A DNA stretch of 64,000 bases from Vibrio tapetis subsp. quintayensis (lineage in GTDB: Bacteria; Pseudomonadota; Gammaproteobacteria; Enterobacterales; Vibrionaceae). Location: NCBI RefSeq assembly GCF_030409945.1, contig NZ_JAUFQV010000032.1, positions 1-64,000 on the forward strand. The letters run 5' to 3'. The notes under the pieces were generated by a model. The model was given only the letters and a program-made list of their open reading frames with translations. It was not told the origin of the DNA and ran no database searches. The position numbers and the translations under genes are program-made. Shown here one piece after another: positions 26,507-34,392 of this stretch (the first letter of the stretch is position 1; each line of letters opens with the position of its first letter).

Positions 26507-27439
26507 ATGACAACCTTTAAGATTGCCGTACTCGGCGAATGTATGGTCGAATTGCAAAAGAAAGGCGACCTAATTAAACGTACCTTTGGCGGCGATACGC
26601 TTAACACTGCACTTTATCTTTCTCGCCTAACTCAAGACCAAAATCTTGCGACCTCCTATGTAACGGCTCTTGGCAACGACCCTTTTAGCCAAGACATGCT
26701 TGCTAGCTGGCAAGAAGCTGGCGTTGACACTAGCTTAGTTGGCAAAGTCGACGGCAAGCAACCTGGCCTGTATTACATCGAGACTGATGAAACTGGCGAG
26801 CGTAGCTTCTTCTACTGGCGTAACGATGCCGCCGCTAAATTCGTATTCGATCAACCAGAAACTCCGGCTTTGATCGAAAAACTATTCGAATTTGACGCGC
26901 TATACCTAAGTGGTATTTCACTTGCTATTCTGACTAAAAACGGTAAAGAAGTTTTATTTAACTTCCTAGAGCAGTACCGTGAGCGCGGTGGCAAGGTTAT
27001 TTTTGATAACAACTACCGTCCAAAACTTTGGGACTGTCGTCGTGACGCAATCGAAACCTACACTAAAATGCTAGGCTTCACTGACACCGCACTATTGACG
27101 TTTGACGATGAGCAAGAGCTTTACGGAGACCTGTACATCGAGCAATGCATCGAGCGTACAACAGAGGCTGGCGTTAAAGAGATTGTAATCAAGCGCGGCA
27201 GCAAAGACTGTCTGGTTATTGAAGACGGTAAAGGCGAATACGTGCCACCAACTCTAGTAAGCAATGTTGTTGATACAACCGCTGCGGGTGATTCATTCAG
27301 CGCTGGTTACTTAGCTAAACGCCTATGTGGCGGTACTCCAATTCAATCAGCTGCTGCAGGTCACATCGTTGCAGGCGCTGTAATTCAACACCAAGGCGCG
27401 ATCATTCCTGCCGATGCAATGCCAACCCTAGACTTATAA
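26507..27439 (+). CDS. kdgK: 2-Keto-3-deoxygluconate kinase
   Basis: A 310-residue PfkB-family sugar kinase that phosphorylates KDG to KDPG with ATP. The N-terminal glycine-rich FGGDTLNTALYLSRL and the C-terminal signature DTTAAGDSFSAGYLA (with the catalytic D in GD) are clear, and family length is normal. The specificity is supported by its position between kdgF and eda in the same operon. Confidence 0.94.
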   Translation: MTTFKIAVLGECMVELQKKGDLIKRTFGGDTLNTALYLSRLTQDQNLATSYVTALGNDPFSQDMLASWQEAGVDTSLVGKVDGKQPGLYYIETDETGERSFFYWRNDAAAKFVFDQPETPALIEKLFEFDALYLSGISLAILTKNGKEVLFNFLEQYRERGGKVIFDNNYRPKLWDCRRDAIETYTKMLGFTDTALLTFDDEQELYGDLYIEQCIERTTEAGVKEIVIKRGSKDCLVIEDGKGEYVPPTLVSNVVDTTAAGDSFSAGYLAKRLCGGTPIQSAAAGHIVAGAVIQHQGAIIPADAMPTLDL

Positions 27440-27464
27440 TTTTTTGATTAAAGAGAATACGAAT

Positions 27465-28088
27465 ATGGCAACTTTAGAACAACAACTTGCAGCTCTTAAA
27501 GTAATCCCTGTAATTGCAATCAATAAAGCAGAAGACGCAATTCCACTAGGCCGTACATTGGTTGAAAATGGCATGCCTTGTGCTGAAATCACTCTACGTA
27601 CTGAGTGTGCAATTGAAGCTATCCGTTTAATGCGTAAAGAATTCCCAGAAATGCTAATCGGTTCTGGTACCGTTTTGACTAACGCTCAAGTTGATGCATC
27701 AATTGAAGCTGGTGTTGATTTCATTGTAAGCCCGGGTTTTAACCCTCGCACAGTCCAATACTGCCTAGACAAAAATATCCCTATCGTACCTGGTGTTAAC
27801 AACCCTAGCCTTGTTGAGCAAGCAATGGAGATGGGCCTAAAAACACTTAAGTTCTTCCCAGCTGAGCCATCTGGCGGCGTTGGCATGCTTAAAGCACTAA
27901 CAGCCGTTTATCCAGTACAGTTCATGCCAACTGGTGGCGTTAGCGTTAAAAACATCGATGATTACTTAAACATCCCAGCAGTACTTGCTTGCGGTGGTAC
28001 TTGGATGGTTCCAACCAAACTTATCGACGAAGGTAAGTGGGAAGAACTAGGCCAGTTAGTTGCTGATGCAGTAGCAACAGTAAAATAA
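27465..28088 (+). CDS. eda: KDPG/KHG aldolase (Eda)
   Basis: A 207-residue class I aldolase that splits 2-keto-3-deoxy-6-phosphogluconate to pyruvate and glyceraldehyde-3-phosphate. Visible residues are the catalytic E in CAEITLRT, phosphate-binding GSGTV, Schiff-base K in LKFFPAE, and the final GGT loop. The start at 27465 (MATLEQQL) fits the family; AAAGAG lies upstream. It follows kdgK by 25 nt and ends the operon at a strong terminator. Confidence 0.95.
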   Translation: MATLEQQLAALKVIPVIAINKAEDAIPLGRTLVENGMPCAEITLRTECAIEAIRLMRKEFPEMLIGSGTVLTNAQVDASIEAGVDFIVSPGFNPRTVQYCLDKNIPIVPGVNNPSLVEQAMEMGLKTLKFFPAEPSGGVGMLKALTAVYPVQFMPTGGVSVKNIDDYLNIPAVLACGGTWMVPTKLIDEGKWEELGQLVADAVATVK

Positions 28089-28135
28089 CCAAATTCTTAT
28101 AATAATTAGTTCCAATTTTCTGTCGTATTAACTTT

Positions 28136-28160
28136 AGCGGGCCTTGGCCCGCTTTTTTTT
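28136..28160 (+). terminator. Rho-independent terminator after eda
   Basis: Stem AGCGGGCC/GGCCCGCT with a minimal loop followed by eight T. Confidence 0.92.
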
Positions 28161-28370
28161 CCTCTCCATCGACTGCTTCATCTGAACGCTCAGATTTCGC
28201 CTTCCGCCAAGATTAACTGTCCTGTAACGTCCGTCAATCCGTATCAATTGGGTTTTGATAATTAAACCCACAAAATAAGTCGTGTTGATTATCTCGAGCT
28301 TTACGACTAGTTTAGTGATGAAGAATACATCAACGCTCGATTTAATGCCCCTTTGTCAGGTAAATGTAAA

Positions 28371-28518
28371 TTGTATGACAATATAAATGCAAAATTTGGG
28401 CTAAATTCATGATATTTCCACGACTCTCACAAAGCCTTACCGTTCATGGGCTCAGCGGATATATGTAACTATTTATTTCATGAGATCGTGATCACGCGCT
28501 GGGTATATTGTAGTACAA
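28371..28518 (+). promoter_or_regulatory. Two FadR-type operators and a CRP-like site before symporter 2
   Basis: TTGTATGACAA (28371-28381, 10 of 11) and TTGTAGTACAA (28508-28518, a perfect palindrome) flank TGAGATCGTGATCACG (28481-28496), which fits the CRP pattern with one weak half. Two operators 137 bp apart could allow looping. The rest of this 488-nt gap (28161-28370) shows nothing else that I can support. Confidence 0.6.
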
Positions 28519-28576
28519 ATTACCTCAACAACGCGCTATATTAACCACAGTTAATACTGACCTTTAAGGCTGAAAC

Positions 28577-30340
28577 ATGACCATAGATACGCTAGTTGTT
28601 CTTGCCTACTTCTTCTTTTTAGTAGCAATTGGATGGATGTTTAGAAAATTTACAACGTCAACCAGTGACTACTTCCGTGGGGGAGGCAAAATGTTGTGGT
28701 GGATGGTAGGTGCTACCGCTTTCATGACACAATTTTCAGCATGGACGTTTACGGGAGCCGCAGGACGCGCATTCAATGACGGTTTCGTTATTGTCATCCT
28801 ATTCCTAGCCAACGCATTTGGCTATTTCATGAACTATATGTATTTCGCTCCGAAGTTCCGCCAACTACGTGTGGTAACAGCGATCGAAGCCATTCGTCAG
28901 CGTTTTGGTAAAACATCTGAACAGTTCTTTACGTGGGCGGGCATGCCAGACAGCTTAATATCTGCGGGTATTTGGTTGAACGGTCTAGCGATTTTCGTTG
29001 CAGCAGTATTTAACATCCCTATGGAAGCCACCATTGTGGTGACGGGTATGGTACTTGTATTGATGGCGGTAACGGGTGGCTCTTGGGCTGTTGTTGCATC
29101 TGACTTCATGCAAATGCTGGTTATCATGGCGGTAACAATTACTTGTGCAGTTGCTGCATACTTCCACGGTGGTGGTCTGACCAACATCGTAGCGAACTTT
29201 GATGGCGACTTCATGCTAGGTAACAACCTTAACTACATGAGTATCTTTATCCTTTGGGTAGTATTCATCTTCGTTAAGCAGTTTGGTGTTATGAACAACA
29301 GCATCAACGCATACCGTTACCTTTGTGCAAAAGACAGTGAAAACGCACGTAAAGCCGCTGGCCTTGCATGTATCCTTATGGTTGTTGGCCCACTTATTTG
29401 GTTCCTACCGCCTTGGTACGTAAGTGCATTCATGCCAGATTTCGCATTGGAGTACGCTTCAATGGGTGATAAAGCGGGTGATGCTGCATACCTTGCATTC
29501 GTTCAAAACGTAATGCCAGCAGGTATGGTTGGCCTACTGATGTCAGCAATGTTCGCGGCAACCATGTCTTCAATGGACTCTGGTTTGAACCGTAACGCTG
29601 GTATCTTCGTAATGAACTTCTACAGCCCGATTCTACGTAAAGAAGCAACACAACGTGAATTGGTTATTGTAAGTAAAATTACAACGATTGCTATGGGTCT
29701 CATCATCATCGCTATCGGCTTATTCATTAACTCATTACGTCACCTAAGCTTGTTCGACATTGTAATGAATGTTGGTGCTCTAATCGGTTTCCCAATGCTA
29801 ATTCCTGTACTACTTGGTATGTGGATTCGTAAGACTCCAGATTGGGCGGGTTGGTCAACTCTGATTGTAGGTGGTTTCGTTTCTTACATCTTCGGCATCT
29901 CGCTACAAGCAGAAGACATCGAAAACCTATTTGGTATGGAAACGGCATTAACAGGACGTGAGTGGAGCGACTTGAAAGTTGGTCTAAGCTTGGCAGCACA
30001 CGTTGTGTTCACCGGTGGCTACTTCATCATGACATCTCGCTTATACAAAGGCTTAACGCCAGAGCGTGAAAAAGAAGTCGACCAACTGTTTACTAATTGG
30101 AACACACCAATTGTCGCTGAAGGCGAAGAGCAACAGAACCTTGATACAAAACAACGTTCTATGCTTGGTAAACTGATCAGTACTGCTGGTTTCGGTATCC
30201 TTGCTATGGCATTGATTCCAAATGAACCAACAGGACGTCTACTGTTCTTGTTGTGTGGTTCAATGGTTCTGTGTGTTGGTATTCTACTTGTTAACGCAGC
30301 CAAGACTGGCTCAGGTCAAGCAGAAGCTGCATCAGAGTAA
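28577..30340 (+). CDS. Sodium:solute symporter, probable oligoalginate/DEH uptake (ToaB-like)
   Basis: A 587-residue SSS transporter and paralogue of the one at 19700-21451, with shared blocks GGGKMLWWMVGATAFMTQFSA and LNRNAGIFVMNFY and about fourteen helices. It is a single gene with its own operators and terminator, next to kdgF-kdgK-eda. Two symporters may divide monomer and oligomer uptake (inference). Sodium coupling is by family. Confidence 0.87.
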   Translation: MTIDTLVVLAYFFFLVAIGWMFRKFTTSTSDYFRGGGKMLWWMVGATAFMTQFSAWTFTGAAGRAFNDGFVIVILFLANAFGYFMNYMYFAPKFRQLRVVTAIEAIRQRFGKTSEQFFTWAGMPDSLISAGIWLNGLAIFVAAVFNIPMEATIVVTGMVLVLMAVTGGSWAVVASDFMQMLVIMAVTITCAVAAYFHGGGLTNIVANFDGDFMLGNNLNYMSIFILWVVFIFVKQFGVMNNSINAYRYLCAKDSENARKAAGLACILMVVGPLIWFLPPWYVSAFMPDFALEYASMGDKAGDAAYLAFVQNVMPAGMVGLLMSAMFAATMSSMDSGLNRNAGIFVMNFYSPILRKEATQRELVIVSKITTIAMGLIIIAIGLFINSLRHLSLFDIVMNVGALIGFPMLIPVLLGMWIRKTPDWAGWSTLIVGGFVSYIFGISLQAEDIENLFGMETALTGREWSDLKVGLSLAAHVVFTGGYFIMTSRLYKGLTPEREKEVDQLFTNWNTPIVAEGEEQQNLDTKQRSMLGKLISTAGFGILAMALIPNEPTGRLLFLLCGSMVLCVGILLVNAAKTGSGQAEAASE

Positions 30341-30367
30341 TCAAAACTAGCAACACAATTTAAATAC

Positions 30368-30404
30368 AAACCTCTGCATAGCAATATGCAGAGGTTTTTT
30401 ATTT
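30368..30404 (+). terminator. Rho-independent terminator after symporter 2
   Basis: Stem AACCTCTGCATA/TATGCAGAGGTT with a 4-nt loop and a T-run. Confidence 0.9.
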
Positions 30405-30579
30405 GCTCTCTACTTCGCAAAAACTCCCCTCGCTTAAGAAAACAAACCGAGACATGCAACAGCTCACGTTTATTTATCAATTTTTTAAATAAAATTTAAC
30501 CATTCATAACAATCTTACCTGTAATGATGCTATTCGCCTGCTAAATTCTTTTCATATTCTCAAGGAGTTGAGTCATATT

Positions 30580-32013
30580 ATGAAACTTGTGTTAATCCTA
30601 TTGTCATCCTGTTTGGCCCTATTCTCTTGGCCCGCATTTTCTGCGGAGTCGTCCTTAGATTTTACAACTTCAATGGTCGGTTATTCGGCCCTTATTATTT
30701 TTGTTTTGGCCTATTCCTTGGTTATGGCAGAGGAATATCTCAAGCTTAAAAAGTCTAAACCCGTTCTGCTCGCCGCTGGATTAATTTGGATGATCATTGG
30801 CTTTGCTTATCAAGAAGCAGGGCAAATAGAAGTCGCCAAGCATGCGCTGGAACATAACCTATTAGAATACGCTCAGTTGTTGCTATTCCTACTTGTTGCG
30901 ATGACCTATATCAACGCCATGGAAGAGAGAAGATTGTTTGATGCTCTACAATCATGGATGGTCAATAAAGGGTTTGATTTACGTTCACTGTTTTGGATTA
31001 CCGGCATACTTTCATTTTTTATATCCCCTATCGCCGATAACCTAACCACTGCCCTTTTGATGTGTGCTGTTGTCATGAAAGTGGGCGGCGACAACGACCG
31101 TTTCATCAATTTAGCCTGTATTAATATCGTGGTAGCAGCGAATGCCGGTGGTGCATTCAGCCCATTTGGAGACATCACAACCTTAATGGTGTGGCAAACA
31201 GGCTTAGTAACTTTTAATCAATTTTTAAGCCTGTTCTTACCATCAGTCCTTAACTATTTAGTGCCAGCTTTGATCATGTCGTTCTTTATCCCTAAGGGGC
31301 ATCCTTCGGCTTCCGGCGAAGTCATTGAATTAAAACGTGGTGCTAAGCGAATTGTCTTACTATTCCTATTGACCATAGGGACCGCAGTTGCCTTCCACGG
31401 CGTGCTGCACTTCCCACCGGTGATCGGCATGATGATGGGCCTGGCCTATTTGCAGTTCTTCAGCTACTTTTTACGCAAAACACTAAGAGGATCTTTGGCG
31501 AAAAAACGGGCTCGTGCGGAAGCATCCCACGATGAAGCCGCGTTAAAACGGTTGGGCTCGGTTGTTCCGTTTGATGTGTTCCAAAGGGTATCACGGGCCG
31601 AGTGGGACACATTATTGTTTTTCTACGGTGTGGTTATGTGTGTGGGGGGGTTAAGTCTTATTGGTTACTTGAGCGTCATTTCTGAAATCATGTATACCCA
31701 GTGGGACCCAATTCTGGCAAATACAGTCGTGGGCATCTTGTCCGCCATTGTTGATAACATTCCGGTGATGTTTGCTGTCTTAACCATGCAACCCGAAATG
31801 GATTTAGGTAACTGGCTACTCGTGACACTCACCGCCGGTGTGGGTGGCAGTTTGTTGTCGATTGGTTCAGCGGCAGGTGTGGCATTAATGGGAGCGGCAC
31901 ATGGTAAATACACCTTCTTCGGCCATTTAAAATGGGCTCCGGTGATTGCCATCGGCTATTTCGTTAGTATCGCGGCGCATTTGATGATCAACAGTCATTT
32001 ATTTACTCCTTAA
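30580..32013 (+). CDS. nhaD: Na+/H+ antiporter NhaD
   Basis: About 477 residues, with a cleavable-looking signal segment ending near PAFSAES, then some ten to thirteen helices of the ion-transporter superfamily. Conserved blocks are ISPIADNLTTALLM and AGGAFSPFGDITTLMVW, then VDNIPVMFAVLTM and GSLLSIGSAAGVALMG, the NhaD pattern known from Vibrio. It exports Na+ or Li+ at alkaline pH and could offset sodium brought in by the nearby symporters (inference). The ATG at 30580 is preferred over the TTG at 30568, which touches the AAGGAG site. Confidence 0.92.
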   Translation: MKLVLILLSSCLALFSWPAFSAESSLDFTTSMVGYSALIIFVLAYSLVMAEEYLKLKKSKPVLLAAGLIWMIIGFAYQEAGQIEVAKHALEHNLLEYAQLLLFLLVAMTYINAMEERRLFDALQSWMVNKGFDLRSLFWITGILSFFISPIADNLTTALLMCAVVMKVGGDNDRFINLACINIVVAANAGGAFSPFGDITTLMVWQTGLVTFNQFLSLFLPSVLNYLVPALIMSFFIPKGHPSASGEVIELKRGAKRIVLLFLLTIGTAVAFHGVLHFPPVIGMMMGLAYLQFFSYFLRKTLRGSLAKKRARAEASHDEAALKRLGSVVPFDVFQRVSRAEWDTLLFFYGVVMCVGGLSLIGYLSVISEIMYTQWDPILANTVVGILSAIVDNIPVMFAVLTMQPEMDLGNWLLVTLTAGVGGSLLSIGSAAGVALMGAAHGKYTFFGHLKWAPVIAIGYFVSIAAHLMINSHLFTP

Positions 32014-32041
32014 CCAAACGAGTTAATGTCACTGAGTTTAC

Positions 32042-32066
32042 AAGAGCGGTCTCCCCGCTCTTTTCT
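32042..32066 (+). terminator. Rho-independent terminator after nhaD
   Basis: AAGAGCGG and CCGCTCTT pair around a short loop, followed by TTTTCTTTT. Confidence 0.75.
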
Positions 32067-32089
32067 TTTGCCTTTGAATAAGATAAATG

Positions 32090-32105
32090 GGTAAACCTTT
32101 ACACA
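32090..32105 (+). promoter_or_regulatory. LacI/GalR-type operator before its regulator gene
   Basis: GGTAAACCTTTACACA matches 12 of 16 positions of the element at 39903-39918. It lies 118 bp before the regulator start and suggests autoregulation. Confidence 0.4.
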
Positions 32106-32223
32106 AAACTAAACGCTTAAAATATAACAACTTAGGGTTAGACATCATGTATTCGTGTAACGTCGATTGCCATCATTGCATTTACGTAGTTTAATAGCTT
32201 AAGTAATACGAATAAGGAACGTT

Positions 32224-33231
32224 ATGGCTACCATCAAAGATGTGGCTCGTGAAGCTGGGGTATCTGTTGCCACTGTGTCTCGCGTGATCAATAAATCTCC
32301 CAAAGCAAGTGCCAAATCCATCGAATCTGTTAGCCGTGCCATGAAAATGTTGGGTTATCGCCCAAATGCAAATGCACGAGCATTGGTAAGCCAAAGTACG
32401 AATACCGTCGGTGTGTTGGTCAGCGATGTCTCTGATCCTTTCTTCGGCACTATGGTTAAATCGGTCGATGAAGTCGCACACTCTCAAGGTAAACACATTC
32501 TGATTGGTAATGGCTACCACGATGAAAACGATGAACGAAGCGCCATTGAATTACTGATTAACAGCCGATGTGAAGCCCTCATCATTCACTCTAAAGCGTT
32601 ATCTGATGAAGAGCTTATTGCTTATGCCAATGAAGTTAAGGGACTGGTCCTTGTCAACCGCCACATTCCAGAGCTAGCTCATCGCTGTATTTCGTTGGAT
32701 AACTACCGTGGTGCTTATCTGGCAACAGAATACCTGATTCGTAATGGCCACCGACAAATTGCCTGCATTGGTTCTTCTCATAAAATTGAAGATGCCGACG
32801 AGCGCATTGCCGGTTACCTAGCCGCATTAAAAGACAATGATATTTCCTTGTCTTCAAGCTACATTGAATATGGCGAGCCAAACAGTGAGGGAGGCGAAGC
32901 GGCAATGACCAATCTGCTAACCAAATCCTTGCCTCTAACCGGCATTGTTGCTTATAACGACAATATCGCCGCCGGTGCCTTGTCTATTCTAGAAGAAAAC
33001 GGCATTAAGGTACCAAGCCAAATGTCGATTATCGGCTTTGATGATGGCCTAATCGCTCGTTACGTTCACCCAAAACTCACCACGGTCCGTTATCCAATTA
33101 AGATGATGGCAGAAAAAGCTGCTCATCTTGCACTGGCGTTGGCCCAAGGAAACGCTCCAGAACCAGAGCCTATGATTTTCTCGCCAACATTGGTTAGGCG
33201 CGTTTCGGTAGATAAATGCCCAACCCCCTAA
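32224..33231 (+). CDS. LacI/GalR-family transcriptional regulator
   Basis: A 335-residue repressor. The N-terminal helix-turn-helix TIKDVAREAGVSVATVSRVI is followed by a hinge with ANARALVSQ and a periplasmic-binding-like core (about 60-330). The core has VGVLVSDVSDPFFGTMVKSV and the C-terminal IIGFDDGLIARYVHPKLTTV. It closely resembles GalR/GalS. It is divergently placed toward the alpha-galactoside genes, whose promoter region carries a fitting operator. The inducer is probably galactose or an alpha-galactoside (inference). Ribosome-binding site AAGGA is well spaced. Confidence 0.92.
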   Translation: MATIKDVAREAGVSVATVSRVINKSPKASAKSIESVSRAMKMLGYRPNANARALVSQSTNTVGVLVSDVSDPFFGTMVKSVDEVAHSQGKHILIGNGYHDENDERSAIELLINSRCEALIIHSKALSDEELIAYANEVKGLVLVNRHIPELAHRCISLDNYRGAYLATEYLIRNGHRQIACIGSSHKIEDADERIAGYLAALKDNDISLSSSYIEYGEPNSEGGEAAMTNLLTKSLPLTGIVAYNDNIAAGALSILEENGIKVPSQMSIIGFDDGLIARYVHPKLTTVRYPIKMMAEKAAHLALALAQGNAPEPEPMIFSPTLVRRVSVDKCPTP

Positions 33232-33287
33232 GCCGGTCTAACACTTAATTAACGATGTGATTAGAGCTTAATTAGATACAGAATCGA

Positions 33288-33315
33288 AATCGGAGCCTAG
33301 CGCTCCGATTTTTTT
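33288..33315 (+). terminator. Terminator between LacI regulator and galM
   Basis: ATCGGAGC and GCTCCGAT pair around a short loop and are followed by seven T on the plus strand. Confidence 0.88.
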
Positions 33316-33360
33316 CATTCAGACATCTGCCGAACTGAGTCTTACTTGGCTAACCCTAGG

Positions 33361-34383
33361 CTAGAACTCAAATCGATAATGAGTGAAGTGACGATAGGTT
33401 TCCCCTGGTTCTAGAAAACAGCTTGGTTGCGGCCATTCCGGGTGATTAGGGGAATTAGGCAACATTTCCGACTCTAACGCGACACCTGCATAATCATCAT
33501 ATTCGCCACCTCCTCGCTTTGGATTACCTCCGAGCCAATTACCTGTATATAACTGCATGGCAGGTTGACTTGTCGTAACAAACAAGGAAATCGCACCGTC
33601 AGGAGATTTCACTGCCGCGCAAGGTTTTAGTTTGTCTCGGCTCGCATCCAGCAGAAAGGCGTGGTCGTATCCTTTCGCAGAACGTTGTTGTTCATCCTCA
33701 AGAAAACCCTTGGAAATAGGCCTCATTTTCCTAAAATCGAAATGGCTTGTTTCCACATCGACCAAATCCCCTAACGGAATTCCCGTCTCATTGATAGGTA
33801 GGTATTGGTCAGCCGAAATCTGTATTTGATGCTGTAAGATAGTGTCATCGTCACTTAAATTGAAATACGCATGGTTGGTCATCCCAACAAGAGTTAGGAC
33901 ATCAGTAGATGCTTCATATTCTATCTGTACTTCGTTTTCATCCGTCAGAACATAACGAGTTGAGACGATTAGATTACCAGGGAAACCTTGGTCACCATCC
34001 GGTGAATCTAACTCAAACACAACTTCATTATCTACTTGATGGGCGACACGCCAGCGGCGCTGATCAAACCCGTCTGGGCCGCCATGCAACGTATTACCCG
34101 CCTGGTTAGTCTTAAGTTGAATCACCTCACCGTTAAGTGAGAATTGACCATTTGCTATGCGGTTAGCATACCTCCCTACCGTAGTACCAATAAAAGCAGT
34201 CTGACGATAAAAATCTGCCATAGAACTAACGCCAATCAGCACCTCTTTGGGCTTATTTTCTAGGGGCAACCGACAACTCAACCAAGTTGCGCCAATGTCC
34301 ATAAAGCTAGCGGTCACACCATTTACATTAGTTAAGGTGATGACCCGGGCCGGCTTGCCATCTTTTGCGAGTCCAGTGATCAT
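33361..34383 (-). CDS. galM: Aldose 1-epimerase (galactose mutarotase)
   Basis: A 340-residue enzyme that interconverts alpha- and beta-galactose. Family blocks are TVGRYANRIANGQF, NTLHGGPDGFDQRRW, the catalytic H in LVGMTNHAYFNLS, and the catalytic E in GVALESEMLPNSPNHPEWP. It follows the alpha-galactosidase gene by 9 nt as the last gene of the operon, fitting release of alpha-galactose by that retaining enzyme. No galK, galT or galE is visible in the window. Confidence 0.93.
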   Translation of the reverse strand: MITGLAKDGKPARVITLTNVNGVTASFMDIGATWLSCRLPLENKPKEVLIGVSSMADFYRQTAFIGTTVGRYANRIANGQFSLNGEVIQLKTNQAGNTLHGGPDGFDQRRWRVAHQVDNEVVFELDSPDGDQGFPGNLIVSTRYVLTDENEVQIEYEASTDVLTLVGMTNHAYFNLSDDDTILQHQIQISADQYLPINETGIPLGDLVDVETSHFDFRKMRPISKGFLEDEQQRSAKGYDHAFLLDASRDKLKPCAAVKSPDGAISLFVTTSQPAMQLYTGNWLGGNPKRGGGEYDDYAGVALESEMLPNSPNHPEWPQPSCFLEPGETYRHFTHYRFEF

Positions 34384-34392
34384 TTTTGTTCC

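Noticed and set aside
27444-27464. Extended N-terminus of Eda
   Set aside because: It would start at a non-standard ATT codon; the ATG at 27465 fits family length.
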